Positions 45,329-54,904 of a stretch of DNA of 64,000 nt are shown here, piece after piece. Source of the stretch: Pseudomonas sp. MWU16-30317 (GTDB lineage Bacteria; Pseudomonadota; Gammaproteobacteria; Pseudomonadales; Pseudomonadaceae); contig NZ_JAIWJA010000001.1 in assembly GCF_020515695.1 (NCBI RefSeq), positions 930,001-994,000 on the forward strand, in the 5' to 3' direction. The notes under the pieces are model-generated. The model ran no database searches. It was not told where the DNA came from and worked only from the letters and a program-made list of their open reading frames with translations. The position numbers and the translations under genes were made by a program. Within the stretch, counting starts at the first letter, position 1, and each line of letters starts with the position of its first letter.

Positions 45329-45969
45329 CTATACGGGTTTCTCAACCGCGCAGCGGACCTCGTCCTGTACCTTATAAATCTCGCAAACCACCTGCTCCGT
45401 CGCCGCCTCGATCGTTCCTTCATTGCGGCATGACACCCAGCCATTATCCGCAACCGCTCGCTCGAACGCCTGGGTACAAGCGGTTTGCTCATCCAGCCGC
45501 TGGATAACGGTACTGCCAAGCCCACGCGAGCGTGCCGCTGCCCTCGCCCACGAAATATCAGGAGCGGTAACGACCCCGACATGCAGGTCGGGCACCTGCA
45601 CGTTGCGTTCGATGTTCAACCGCAGGATCTCTGCAAACGGGACTAACCGGCGAAACGCAGCATCAGACGGATACCAGCGATCGATCAGGATAATGCTGTC
45701 CGCTGGCTGTTGTGGCAGCACGTGCCGGGAGATCCAGGCACGGCTATCGGCAAAACGCTCGCACACCGCCCATTCCAGCTGCCGTGTGGATGCCTGACGA
45801 ACTGGTTCACCAGGGCCATCGTTTCGCCCCGGTAGGGATCGCTTTTTTTCTCGCACAACCGGATGACCTTTCTGTTGGCCGCTCTCAGGCGTTTCGTGAC
45901 GGCTTCGAGCAGCGTGGTTTTACCGGTCCCTTTGGGCCCATCCAGAGCAATAAACAACGCGCGATTCAT
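45329..45969 (-). pseudogene. thymidylate-kinase-like gene with an apparent single-base frameshift
   Basis: From ATG 45969 the frame encodes MNRALFIALDGPKGTGKTTL, an intact P-loop, up to about residue 60 (VNQFVRHP). The neighbouring frame then continues with TRQLEWAVCERFADSRAWIS, the nucleotide-binding LIDRWYPSDAAFR and a lid-like ARAAARSRG, ending at 45329. The break is near 45783-45795. The span is 641 bases; one added base restores 214 codons. The family phosphorylates dTMP or related nucleotides. It is probably an accessory copy. A sequencing error is possible. Confidence 0.72.
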
Positions 45970-46252
45970 TGTTCAAACAACCTGTTTCACATCGTTAAGG
46001 GCTATATCGCCAAGACCGTTGAAGCGTCCGCGTCGCACGTCAACGGTGCGGCATGTAGTAGGTCTCTTCGGCGTGAGCGATCAATCCCGGAGCAGGGCTG
46101 GCTGTTGCCAGACCGGACACTCTAGCGGTCAATGACCCCGCATGCCAGGTTGGGCTTTACGCAGCGGCCAGCGCTTTCAATCGTTTGATTCGGCAGGTAG
46201 AGTGTCGCGCCCCGGGAATTGGATCCCGGCATTTTCGCTATGGAGTTGTAAA

Positions 46253-46588
46253 TTGAAGTACCTCAGCAAAGTTGTAGCCGCAGGCATTTTCGGTCTGGCT
46301 CTGGCCGGGTGCACCGGCACTCCGATGACCTCCACGCACTATGACAGCAGCCAGTACACCGTGCTGGGTCACAGCCAGGCCAGCGCCACCGGCCTGATGT
46401 TGTTAGGCGTGATCCCGATCCGCCAGAACACCCGCTTTGTGCGCGCACAGAATGCTGCGATCGCGGCCAAAGGCGGCGATGCGCTGATCAATACGCAAGT
46501 ACAGGAAAAATGGTTCTGGGCCTGGGTCCTGAACGGTTACACCACCACGGTATCGGGTGATGTGATCAAGCTCAACAAAGGTCACTAA
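46253..46588 (+). CDS. small predicted lipoprotein (TTG start)
   Basis: No ATG fits; TTG 46253 with ATGGAG upstream begins LKYLSKVVAAGIFGLALAGC, a complete lipoprotein signal peptide with cysteine at 20. The mature part has AAKGGDALINTQVQEKWFWA. The frame upstream of TTG has no signal peptide logic. The family is common in Pseudomonas but I cannot name it. It is monocistronic. Confidence 0.7.
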   Translation: MKYLSKVVAAGIFGLALAGCTGTPMTSTHYDSSQYTVLGHSQASATGLMLLGVIPIRQNTRFVRAQNAAIAAKGGDALINTQVQEKWFWAWVLNGYTTTVSGDVIKLNKGH

Positions 46589-46826
46589 GTCGCAGCGCGG
46601 TCGGCAGCGCAACAGCACTGCACGGCCGCCGTCCCTCGGGCCACGTCCGTCGATGGGTCCACTCGGCATCGGGCCCCGAAGGTCGATCTGCTGGTACTAC
46701 CGGCTACCCGTCACCTCGCGTTCTTGCAGGACCCTGCGTTGTTCAGCGCCACGGTGCTGCATCTTCTGGGTGATCAGTGATCGGATCGGTCTCGTTTACC
46801 ATGGGCCGCTGGGTGGTGATGCACGA

Positions 46827-48062
46827 TCACTCAACTGCAATACTGCGGTTCAACCCCGCAGCCCATGCCGCCGCCATCCTTTGCCCCACGGCGTCGAACT
46901 CGGGATGGTCGCGCCGATAACCCTCCATCTCGGCCATGGCGCGGCTCATGCCTGACTGGATTCTGCGCAGCAATTCACCGCAGCGTGCCTCTGTCAAACC
47001 GCATGCACTGCGTGCGAACTGCACCAGCATCTTGCGCTTGGGCCAAGCCTTCGATCCGCCCAGCAACAGCCCCATGATATCGTTGCTCTTGTACACCGTG
47101 GTGGTCACCAGGTCGTAGACCGGGGCGAGCCAGACGTCGGCATCCTCGCTGCAGTTCTCATATAACAGGCCGAAGTTCTTCAGGTGCCCATCGCCGTTCT
47201 GGATGCCTGCACTCAACGCCACCATCATGAAAAAGTCTTCCAGCGCCTTGGTCACGCGTGCGGGGCTAACGAAGGACTTGATCAGTTTTGCGCAGCCCTG
47301 GTAGCTGCCGTCGTATTTCTTTGCCGTCCCCCATCCTGACAGCACGCACAGGTCTTCGAAGCCAAGATAGTCGCTATGACCGATATCGAAGCGCTTGACC
47401 ACCAGGAACTTGCCTTGCTGGCTCAACCGGAATTCAGGCACTTGCAGCCCGCTGTGCAGTGCCGCCCGCATGCAAAAGAATTCGTTGGCTGCCAGTTGTG
47501 GGAAGTCCAGGTCGTTGAAGGTCTTCAACAAGTGCGTGGCGCCCCGGTGGGTCAGCCGCTCGATGTCGGGGCCGGCAGAGTCGATATCGCGTACCAGCAC
47601 CTTGGGCTGTACACCCGACACCCCGGAATATGCCGCGTAGGTTTGCATCAGGTCGTCGAAAAGATCTTTGGCACCGTCATAGACCAGCAGCTCGGAAAGC
47701 TTGATGCCGGGCAGCGGCTCATCCCTGAGGTCGTGGGCGATGCTGAGGCGGCCCAGTTGGTGCGGACCCACGATGCCCAGTAACGCGAAGTCGTCAAAGC
47801 CGCGCACCGTCTTGCTGAAACGCCGCACGAGTTCGTTCTTGAGGTGCCCTTCGGGAATGTGCATTTCGAACAGCGGATGAATACCGTACTCCCATTTGTA
47901 GCTCTCCAGGCGTACCGGCATCGTCAGTGACACGGCGTTTTCTTCGGCAACTGCAGAATGATATGAGAAAACCGAATCGTGGTGGTTTTCCCCGCTGCGC
48001 CCCAGCGTGCCGGCAGCCACGCCGGCAGCACCAATATAGAGCCGGTCGGTTTGCCTATTCAT
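46827..48062 (-). CDS. hipA: HipA-family serine/threonine kinase toxin
   Basis: The 411-residue product shows GVSGVQPKVLV (ATP-loop region), FLVVKRFDIG, the catalytic NGDGHLKNFGLLY and the metal-binding APVYDLV motif, in the order of HipA kinases. HipA phosphorylates GltX and induces dormancy in E. coli. It overlaps the upstream HTH gene by eight bases, as in hipBA modules. All catalytic residues appear intact. Confidence 0.88.
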   Translation of the reverse strand: MNRQTDRLYIGAAGVAAGTLGRSGENHHDSVFSYHSAVAEENAVSLTMPVRLESYKWEYGIHPLFEMHIPEGHLKNELVRRFSKTVRGFDDFALLGIVGPHQLGRLSIAHDLRDEPLPGIKLSELLVYDGAKDLFDDLMQTYAAYSGVSGVQPKVLVRDIDSAGPDIERLTHRGATHLLKTFNDLDFPQLAANEFFCMRAALHSGLQVPEFRLSQQGKFLVVKRFDIGHSDYLGFEDLCVLSGWGTAKKYDGSYQGCAKLIKSFVSPARVTKALEDFFMMVALSAGIQNGDGHLKNFGLLYENCSEDADVWLAPVYDLVTTTVYKSNDIMGLLLGGSKAWPKRKMLVQFARSACGLTEARCGELLRRIQSGMSRAMAEMEGYRRDHPEFDAVGQRMAAAWAAGLNRSIAVE

Positions 48063-48300
48063 GGACGTTTCCGGATTTCAGCTCATCGAGTGTCTTGCGT
48101 CGCCGCGTGGGCGTAGCAGTCAGTTCGTAGCCCAGGCCCGCGAGGATCGCCTCCACCTTGCGAATTCCCACCTCCGGTATGGTGTCGTTCTCTATACCGG
48201 AAATAGTCGCGCGGCTCATGCCATGCCGATGCGCCAGGTCGCTCTGTGAAAGGCCGGCCTGTTTGCGCAGATTTTTGATAAGAACACCTAGCTCGCCCAT
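48055..48300 (-). CDS. hipB: HipB-like HTH antitoxin
   Basis: The 81-residue product is an XRE-type HTH: LIKNLRKQAGLSQSDLAHRH, then MSRATISGIENDTIPEVGI. Its size, position and coupling to the HipA gene identify it as the antitoxin and autorepressor. The C-terminal tail is basic (TPTRRRKTLDEL). Inverted repeats lie just upstream of its start. Confidence 0.85.
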   Translation of the reverse strand: MGELGVLIKNLRKQAGLSQSDLAHRHGMSRATISGIENDTIPEVGIRKVEAILAGLGYELTATPTRRRKTLDELKSGNVHE

Positions 48301-48336
48301 GACAGAATGAATCCTATACAGTGCATAATCTGATCG

Positions 48337-48368
48337 AAATGCATATTTGCACTATATTCGATGCATTT
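48337..48368. promoter_or_regulatory. inverted repeat upstream of hipBA, possible operator
   Basis: AAATGCAT at 48337-48344 and ATGCATTT at 48361-48368 form a perfect 8-base dyad about 50 bases before the hipB start. A second overlapping dyad uses AGTGCA and TGCACT. HipB proteins bind such dyads to repress their own operon; this is inferred from position. Confidence 0.45.
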
Positions 48369-48500
48369 ATCAGTGTCACTAGCCGCCTGTCAAACCGATC
48401 ATCCGCATCAATATCCACTATGTCCCCGAGTAGTTTTTGCTAGTCAGCCAACGCCCGTAAAGTGAGCCCCATGCACTTACCCACTCTCTGGAGCTCAATC

Positions 48501-48758
48501 ATGAAAACGATACTCGCCCTTGGCCTGACCCTTACCGCACTCGCGACCACCCATGCCTTCGCCACACCACAGAACGTCACTAGCCACGCACAGATCGCCG
48601 TGGTCCAGGACGGTACCCAAACGGTACGCGATCTCAAACAACGAGTGGCGGACGACGGTAGCGAACGCGTCATCGCCCAGCAACATGCCAACAGCCAGAC
48701 GCCGATCTATGTGGCCGAAACACGTGCGGAGTTCGGTTCGCGCTACCAGCGTTATTGA
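48501..48758 (+). CDS. small exported protein of unknown function
   Basis: ATG 48501 follows TGGAGCTCAATC (85 residues). A signal peptide ends near HAFATPQ. The mature 60 residues are hydrophilic with QTVRDLKQRVADDGSERV and no cysteine. A clear terminator follows. I do not recognise the family. Confidence 0.75.
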   Translation: MKTILALGLTLTALATTHAFATPQNVTSHAQIAVVQDGTQTVRDLKQRVADDGSERVIAQQHANSQTPIYVAETRAEFGSRYQRY

Positions 48759-48777
48759 TCTGTCGGTGGCATCAGCA

Positions 48778-48802
48778 CCCGGCCCACGAGGCCGGGCTTT
48801 TT
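48778..48802 (+). terminator. rho-independent terminator
   Basis: CCCGGCC and GGCCGGG form a perfect 7-base-pair stem with loop CACGA, followed by CTTTTT. It ends the small exported-protein gene and lies 23 bases from the end of the convergent arnT gene. Confidence 0.8.
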
Positions 48803-48824
48803 CGTGTCTTTGCAGGCTGAATGC

Positions 48825-50480
48825 TCAGGGCTGCTGGTCGTAGATGACGATCACCACCGAACCCTTCTGGTAGCGTCTGCCATCGGTGGGCAGCAGATCC
48901 AGCTCCTTCTGCTCGTCGACGCCCTTGATGCGCATCGCTACCCCTACGCTCCCTGCCCGGCGGGCGTTGATCAACCACTGCTCGACACCCTCAACGGTTA
49001 CCGCCCGCCCTTGCGCGTCGGGATAACGCAGGCCGTACTTGGTCTCGCCACCGGTGTTGTACAGCGTGATACCGGGATTACGTGTGTGCCATGCCAGTGC
49101 CGAGGCGGTGCCCAGTTCGTTGCTCAGCAGGCTATGGACCCCTTGAAGCTCGGACATGTGCTGCGCGATGAAGACATCAGGCGTCTTGTTGACCACCACG
49201 CTGACGGGCAATGCGGCAGGCACTAACGCCAAGACCGCGCCCATCGCCAGCGCCGGTGCGCCCCAGCAGCGCAGGGGCCGCCACACCGCCAGCCCATTCA
49301 ACAAGACCCAGGCGACAATAGCGATCACCAGCAACGCCAGGTGGCCTGGCTCATCGATGTAGATCGGCCTGGTGAACTGCAAGAAGGTGATCACTGCCAG
49401 GCCGATAGCGCCCAGCGCTACGTTAAGCACGGCATTGGCGCGCAGCCCTGGCGTCGAGCCCTCACGGACTGCACCTGCCAATCGATGGCCTAGCAACAAA
49501 CCCAACGGCAGCATGCACGGCATGATGTAGGCCGGCAGCTTGCCCTTGGCGATACTGAAGAACACCAGCGGCAGCAGGAACCACATCCACAAGAATAACG
49601 TTGCCCGGTCGCCGTGGGCTTTGAAGCCCTCTCTGAAGACACCTGGCAGCAGCGCGATCCACGGCAGGCTGCTGACCAACAGCAAAGGCAGGTAGTACCA
49701 CCAGCCCTCGGCGTGTTGGGCATCGTCACCGGCAAAGCGGCGGATATGCTCGTCCCAGAAGAAGTACCGCCAGAAATCCGCTTCCTGCGCATGGACAGTC
49801 AAGGCCCAGGGCAATGCAATCAAAACCGCGATCACCACCGCAACGCAACCAAAACGCACCAGCTCCAGAAAGCGCCGCTGCCAGATCATGTACGGCAACG
49901 CGATCAGCACCGGCAACAACAAGGCCAGAAATCCCTTGGTCATGAACCCCATGGCGCAGGCGACGCCCAGCACGCACCAGGCGGCAAGCCGCGCCCTAGA
50001 GCTGCGGCTGTCGAAGGCGAACCACAGCGCTACCCCGGCGAGGTTCATCCACAATGTGAACTGCGGATCGAGATTGGCGTAACCGGAGCCTGCCGCTATC
50101 AGCGCCAGGCTCATGAACACCACTGCACAGGTAAAACTGGTGCGCCAATCGTTCCACAAGCGGCCTGCCACCGCATAGGCGAGCCATACGCTGAGCCCCA
50201 TGCTCAGTGCGGAGGCGATACGCACCCCGAACAGGTTCTGGCCAAAGATGGCTTGGCCGACGGCAATCATCCAATAACCAGCTGCAGGTTTCTCGAAATA
50301 CCGCAACCCCATGAAGTGGGGCGTCGCCCAGTGCCCACTCAAGAGCATTTCCTGACTGATTTGCGCATAGCGGGTTTCATCAGGTATCCACAGGCCATGG
50401 AATGCCAATGGGGTCAGATAGAACGCTGCGAACGCGAGGAGCAGGAGTGGCACTACCCAGCGTTGTTTCATGCTTGGCAT
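48825..50480 (-). CDS. arnT: lipid A 4-amino-4-deoxy-L-arabinose transferase (ArnT-like)
   Basis: The 551-residue product has about 12 membrane helices. The family opening AFHGLWIPDETRYAQISQEM holds the catalytic aspartate/glutamate region of PMT/ArnT glycosyltransferases. A soluble C-terminal periplasmic domain follows about residue 430. ArnT adds aminoarabinose from undecaprenyl phosphate to lipid A, lowering polymyxin binding. The rest of the arn operon is not nearby, so this is a solitary copy. ATG 50471 is an alternative start. Confidence 0.88.
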   Translation of the reverse strand: MPSMKQRWVVPLLLLAFAAFYLTPLAFHGLWIPDETRYAQISQEMLLSGHWATPHFMGLRYFEKPAAGYWMIAVGQAIFGQNLFGVRIASALSMGLSVWLAYAVAGRLWNDWRTSFTCAVVFMSLALIAAGSGYANLDPQFTLWMNLAGVALWFAFDSRSSRARLAAWCVLGVACAMGFMTKGFLALLLPVLIALPYMIWQRRFLELVRFGCVAVVIAVLIALPWALTVHAQEADFWRYFFWDEHIRRFAGDDAQHAEGWWYYLPLLLVSSLPWIALLPGVFREGFKAHGDRATLFLWMWFLLPLVFFSIAKGKLPAYIMPCMLPLGLLLGHRLAGAVREGSTPGLRANAVLNVALGAIGLAVITFLQFTRPIYIDEPGHLALLVIAIVAWVLLNGLAVWRPLRCWGAPALAMGAVLALVPAALPVSVVVNKTPDVFIAQHMSELQGVHSLLSNELGTASALAWHTRNPGITLYNTGGETKYGLRYPDAQGRAVTVEGVEQWLINARRAGSVGVAMRIKGVDEQKELDLLPTDGRRYQKGSVVIVIYDQQP

Positions 50481-50998
50481 CGTGCGGCCCTGCGTTGCGA
50501 ATGGACAGGATCGTGGGTCGTGAAACGGTCAACAAACATGGCAATCCCTGGCTTTTATGGGGGGTGGATGGAGGCAACGGTGCCTGCGGGCAACAGACTA
50601 ATCTGGCCAAAGTTAACTGCAACTAAACAGTTGAAAAATAAACGTTTACTTACATATTCGCTCAAGCAGCCCTGCTGCCGCCTAGGGAGTCGATGGCGCG
50701 CAGCCGGCCATGCCGAGCCCGTGATCAGGACTCGGAGGAGTCGTCCACGGCGGCTGGAAGATAGAAACAACGGGATGCGGCCTCGGTGAAAGCCATGTCA
50801 AATATTTGTATGAGCGATGCGCCGGCGCCAACCTTTGAGTTGGATATCCAACATGGCTAACGCAGGCCTGATAGCGTCCAGGTGTGCGCCCTCCATCAAG
50901 CATGCGGGCAAGTGCTTTACCTTCCAGCTTACCGCCGGAACCAACCCTCCCGCCCCTCTCTCTAGATCAGTACCTGCTCCCGAAAATGGATTGCTCTT
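50481..50998. other. divergent intergenic region upstream of arnT and the HAD gene
   Basis: These 518 bases contain no supported gene. A/T-rich DNA at about 50615-50670 is a plausible promoter zone for arnT, but no clear boxes or operator were found. The rightward HAD gene has a weak ribosome site at the right end. Confidence 0.35.
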
Positions 50999-51673
50999 AT
51001 GCGTGAAAAAACGTCCTTCATCTTTGATCTCGACGGCACCCTGACTGACAGCGTCTACCAAAACGTCGCCGCCTGGAAAGAAGCCCTCGATGCCGAGAAC
51101 ATCCCGCTGGCCATGTGGCGCATCCACCGCAAGATCGGCATGAGCGGTGGCCTGATGCTCAAGAATCTCTCCCGCGAGACGGGGCTGACGCTGACTGACG
51201 ATCAAGCGAAGCGGCTCAGTGAACGGCACAGTGAAGCCTATGAACGCCTGCAGAGTCAGATCATCGCCCTTCCCGGCGCGACGGATCTGCTGCGCACGCT
51301 CACTCAGGAAAACCTCAAGTGGTGCATCGCCACCAGCGGCGAGATGGCGACCGCCGAGATCAACCTCAAGGCGCTCGGCTTGAAAAGCCAGGACATCACC
51401 TTGGTCACCCGTGATGACGTCAAGCAAGGTAAGCCCGACCCCAGCCTGTTCATGGCCGGTGCCGACAAGATGAATGTAGGCATCGAGGAATGCCTGGTGG
51501 TGGGCGATGCGATCTGGGACATGCTCGCGGCGCGTCGCGCCAAGGCCACGGGGATCGGCCTGCTGTCGGGGGGCTACGATGTCAGCGAGCTTGAGCGCGC
51601 CGGTGCGTTGCGGGTATACGACGATCCGTTGGACCTGTTGAACCACCTGGATGAGGTGGCTTCTTTCGCCTGA
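50999..51673 (+). CDS. HAD-family phosphatase
   Basis: The 224-residue product has HAD motif I FDLDGTLTDS (about 9-18) and motif II TSGEM (about 117). Motif III is the lysine of QGKPDPSLF (about 143), and motif IV is VVGDAIWDM (about 168). A helical cap lies between I and II, as in phosphoglycolate- or beta-phosphoglucomutase-type enzymes. It dephosphorylates a small metabolite; the substrate is unknown. Confidence 0.88.
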   Translation: MREKTSFIFDLDGTLTDSVYQNVAAWKEALDAENIPLAMWRIHRKIGMSGGLMLKNLSRETGLTLTDDQAKRLSERHSEAYERLQSQIIALPGATDLLRTLTQENLKWCIATSGEMATAEINLKALGLKSQDITLVTRDDVKQGKPDPSLFMAGADKMNVGIEECLVVGDAIWDMLAARRAKATGIGLLSGGYDVSELERAGALRVYDDPLDLLNHLDEVASFA

Positions 51674-51763
51674 CGCCGCCCGCATCAGGCTCCAACTGCA
51701 CCCGCAGGCAAATCGCCATGCTATGGTATCCAGCGTTTTTGGCTACCTACACATGGAGATGCA

Positions 51764-52225
51764 ATGAGCCTGGCAACCGTCAAATCCTTCCTCGCGGCAA
51801 ATGCCCCGGACCTTCGCGTGATCGAACTGCCGGAAAGCACCGCGACAGTGGCCCTGGCCGCCGCCGCGCACAACGTCGAGCCGGGGCAAATCGCCAAGTC
51901 GCTGTCGTTGCGGGTCAACGATCAGATCATCCTCATCGTCACCCGTGGCGACGCGCGCCTGGACAACAAAAAGTACAAGGCGCACTTCGGGGTCAAGGCC
52001 AAGATGCTCGACACCAGCGAGGTCCTGGCGCACACCAGCCACCCGGTCGGCGGCGTCTGCCCGTTCGGCTTGCCCGAAACCGTGGCGGTGTACTGTGACG
52101 TATCCCTGCAGGCTTTTGACGAGGTGCTTCCCGCTGGAGGCGCCGTCAACGCTGCGGTACGTGTGCCCCCGCAACGTATGGCCGAGTTGGTGAATGCCCA
52201 GTGGATTGACGTGGCGCAGGCTTGA
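51764..52225 (+). CDS. YbaK/EbsC-family aminoacyl-tRNA deacylase
   Basis: The 153-residue product has the family core: HNVEPGQIAKSLSLRVNDQI, TSHPVGGVCPFGLP and the catalytic lysine in IAKSL. YbaK proteins remove wrongly attached amino acids from tRNA. Its last 80 bases overlap the convergent gene at 52146-52559. A mild ribosome site (GGAG) precedes ATG. Confidence 0.88.
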   Translation: MSLATVKSFLAANAPDLRVIELPESTATVALAAAAHNVEPGQIAKSLSLRVNDQIILIVTRGDARLDNKKYKAHFGVKAKMLDTSEVLAHTSHPVGGVCPFGLPETVAVYCDVSLQAFDEVLPAGGAVNAAVRVPPQRMAELVNAQWIDVAQA

Positions 52226-52559
52226 CCGGCTCCTTGCGGGCAACTCGATAGTGGATGCAGCCGTCATAGAAGGTGTCGTGCACCACCACCGGTTTGGCCC
52301 GCGAGGTGCTGTCGAACGTCTGCTCGGTGATGCCCAGGGCCATGCTGCGCATCCAGCTCTTGCTGAAGGAAAGGGTCTGGATTTTCTGCGCCGCGGCATA
52401 ACGCGACACCCCGGACAGTTTCAGCTCCTGAGCCTTGGCTGCGGTGCCCGCGCCCCAACTGCACATGAAGCGATCATCAGGGCGAATATCCCGTGCCTGC
52501 GCACACAGGCTGGCGCCCGTCAGTGCAAAACCCGCTAACGTGATCATGACACTTCGCAT
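52146..52559 (-). CDS. small exported protein of unknown function
   Basis: The 137-residue product has a signal peptide ending near CAQARDI. The mature part contains DDRFMCSWGAGTAAKAQELK and DTFYDGCIHYRVARK with two cysteines. Its last 27 codons overlap the end of the convergent deacylase gene and are proline- and arginine-rich, unlike the rest, so they may be a read-through extension. Function is unknown. Confidence 0.75.
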   Translation of the reverse strand: MRSVMITLAGFALTGASLCAQARDIRPDDRFMCSWGAGTAAKAQELKLSGVSRYAAAQKIQTLSFSKSWMRSMALGITEQTFDSTSRAKPVVVHDTFYDGCIHYRVARKEPVKPAPRQSTGHSPTRPYVAGAHVPQR

Positions 52560-52833
52560 TTGATCCCTGCCTCAACCTCCTGAAAGTACGGGGATTTTGT
52601 GCCTATGCGAACGGCTTGGGGGCCAGCATTTTGCCTGCTTTTGCTCGGGCCGATCAGTGGCTTGGCTACACGGCCTTGCCACACCCCCCCCGCCACACCT
52701 ATTGCCCCTGCCCCAAACCCGCGCGACGCACCGACAGCGCGATGCGTTTGAAAAAATTCAGCGCCACCCCGAGCCATGCGATAGTGGCACTCCCGCCTCC
52801 GAGCGAGGCGCCGCCTGGTGCAAGGAAACCGGC

Positions 52834-53742
52834 ATGGATTACTTCGCGGTACTCACGGCCTTCGTCGAAGCGGCCCGATTGAACAATTTTTCGCGTGCGG
52901 CCGACCGGCTGGGGATGAAAGCCTCTACCGTCTCGCGCTACGTCAAGGACCTCGAAGCGGATCTGGGCATTGCACTGTTCAACCGCTCTACCCGCGCGCT
53001 GAAATTGACCGAGGGCGGCGAGACATTTCTGCTTCATGCGGCCAAGGTGCTGGAAGCGCTCGATGAAGCCCGATTTGCTGCTGCCTCGCTCAACCACCAG
53101 CCTCGTGGCGTGCTGCAGCTCAACGCGCCGCCGGCCTTTACCCGCCACCATATCGTGCCGGCGCTGGAGGATTTCCGCGCCCAGTGCCCCGAGGTGCAAC
53201 TGCAGATCAGCTGCCAGGAACATCAGGTCAACCTGATCGATGCCGGCGTCGACCTGGCCGTCAGGATCGGCAGCCTGGCGGACTCGACCCTCAAGGCGCG
53301 CAAGATTGCCGACGTGCAGTGGGTGTTATGTGCCTCTCCCGAATACCTCCTGGGCGCGGGCAGCGTCGATCACCCCGAACAGCTGCGCAGCCACCGATTC
53401 ATCGCCGGCAAGGCTGAATCCTTGTCACTGCTCTGGACGGGGCCGCAGGTATCCCTCACCGAGCACTACGCACCGGGTGTGGTAATCAACGATATCGAAG
53501 CGAGGCTCGTTGCCGCCAGTATCGGCGCAGGCGTCGCACTGTTACCGACCTGGCTGGCGGGCCCGGCGTTACGCGCTGGCGCCCTCGTCCGCGTGCTCGC
53601 CGATTGGCAGTGCGCGCCGCCGAGTGAGCCGGCCGCGCTGTGGTTCATCTACCCGCCCAAGCGGATCGTGTCGTCGAAGGTACGCAGTTTCATCGACTTC
53701 ATGGTGGCGCGCATCGGCTCGCCACCGTACTGGACACTTTGA
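52834..53742 (+). CDS. LysR-type transcriptional regulator
   Basis: ATG 52834 follows AAGGAAACCGGC (302 residues); the longer frame upstream is not needed. The HTH reads FVEAARLNNFSRAADRLGMK, then ASTVSRYVKDLEADLG. The C-terminal domain resembles the pseudomonad CrgA/DsdC-like subgroup that acts on nearby oxidoreductases. It converges on the bicupin gene, so its target may be elsewhere. Confidence 0.88.
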   Translation: MDYFAVLTAFVEAARLNNFSRAADRLGMKASTVSRYVKDLEADLGIALFNRSTRALKLTEGGETFLLHAAKVLEALDEARFAAASLNHQPRGVLQLNAPPAFTRHHIVPALEDFRAQCPEVQLQISCQEHQVNLIDAGVDLAVRIGSLADSTLKARKIADVQWVLCASPEYLLGAGSVDHPEQLRSHRFIAGKAESLSLLWTGPQVSLTEHYAPGVVINDIEARLVAASIGAGVALLPTWLAGPALRAGALVRVLADWQCAPPSEPAALWFIYPPKRIVSSKVRSFIDFMVARIGSPPYWTL

Positions 53743-53764
53743 CGCCTCAGGTATAGCAGTCGCT

Positions 53765-54709
53765 TCAAGTAAACCGAATGTCCAGCGAGCGCAGATAAGT
53801 CTGCAGCCCGGCATCCTGGATCGGGATGAGGAAGGCTTCTTCTGTCGACTCGTTGAAGTGTGCGTGCCAGTAGCCCGGTGGCGTCACGAAGGCCAGGCCC
53901 GGCTCCCAGTCGATCCGAGTCGGATTCTGGATCTTGCCGTGTTCATCGACCTGGGCGCCGACCAAGGTGTAACAGCCGACCGGGCAATCGATGATGAAGT
54001 CCAATGCAATCGACTGGTGCCGATGGGCCTTCTGCACGGCGCCTGCGGGAACGATCCCGTACATTGCCCATAGCACATGGGTCACGGTGCGGGTCTGGGG
54101 GAAGTTGCGGTTGCCCAGCAGAATGCTGACGCGGCTGCGGTCACTGGCGCGCGGGTCCTCGGCCGCCTCACGCAGCTTGGCATTGGCCACTGCGGCGGGA
54201 TACAGCGTCGGCTGAAAGCGGTCCTGGGTCCGCTCGACGCCCAGATAGCGCAACAGCGGCTCGTCATGCACATAGTAGAACCGCGCATCGGCGGTGGCGC
54301 TCAGTTGCGTGGACAGCAGCCCTGGCAAGGCGATAAAGCAGCCTTTGCTCCACTCGAACGAAGAGTCTCCGTAAGCCAGGGATCCGGTACCTTCAATTAC
54401 GTAGAGCACCTGCGAGGTCGCGTTCGGCTGCAGTGCCAGGCGATCTCCAGCATTGAGGCGGATGAAATTGGCAGTCAGGCCTGGGCCGGTGGCGGGCCCT
54501 TCGCAGCCCAGCTCCTGGCTCAGATCCAAAGGAATCACCCGGGACTCGCCTGTCGCGCACAGCGCTGCCGGAAAAGTCTTGTAGGGGATTCTGGAGATGA
54601 TTTTCGCGGCGATGGGATTAGCCGCCTTGCTGTACTCGAAGTATTCGGCTTCGGCCTCATACTGCGGGCTGTCGATGGCAATGGCTTGCAGGGATGCGTT
54701 CACGGTCAT
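53765..54709 (-). CDS. double-cupin protein, gentisate 1,2-dioxygenase-like fold
   Basis: The 314-residue product has two cupin domains: about 80-150 (ALQPNATSQVLYVIEGTGSL) and about 215-305 (KAHRHQSIALDFII, PPGYWHAHFN). Histidines typical of the metal site occur in the second (HRHQ and WHAHF) but not the first, so one metal site is likely. Ring-cleaving bicupins are the nearest known fold. The substrate is unknown. Confidence 0.78.
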   Translation of the reverse strand: MTVNASLQAIAIDSPQYEAEAEYFEYSKAANPIAAKIISRIPYKTFPAALCATGESRVIPLDLSQELGCEGPATGPGLTANFIRLNAGDRLALQPNATSQVLYVIEGTGSLAYGDSSFEWSKGCFIALPGLLSTQLSATADARFYYVHDEPLLRYLGVERTQDRFQPTLYPAAVANAKLREAAEDPRASDRSRVSILLGNRNFPQTRTVTHVLWAMYGIVPAGAVQKAHRHQSIALDFIIDCPVGCYTLVGAQVDEHGKIQNPTRIDWEPGLAFVTPPGYWHAHFNESTEEAFLIPIQDAGLQTYLRSLDIRFT

Positions 54710-54904
54710 GACCTCGGGGCTATTTTTGGTGTGCCTTTACTGTAGGTGACCTGCCCGATGCGATTAAGCCCCCCAATGGCACAAGAGTTATGCGCCATGG
54801 GGAGGGTTACGGGCGCCTGCCCGCTTATGGCGCCCTGTGCTGACTGCCCCTGGCGGGAGATTCCATGAGTGTGGGCCAGCACAGGCAACGCCTTATGTCA
54901 GGCC

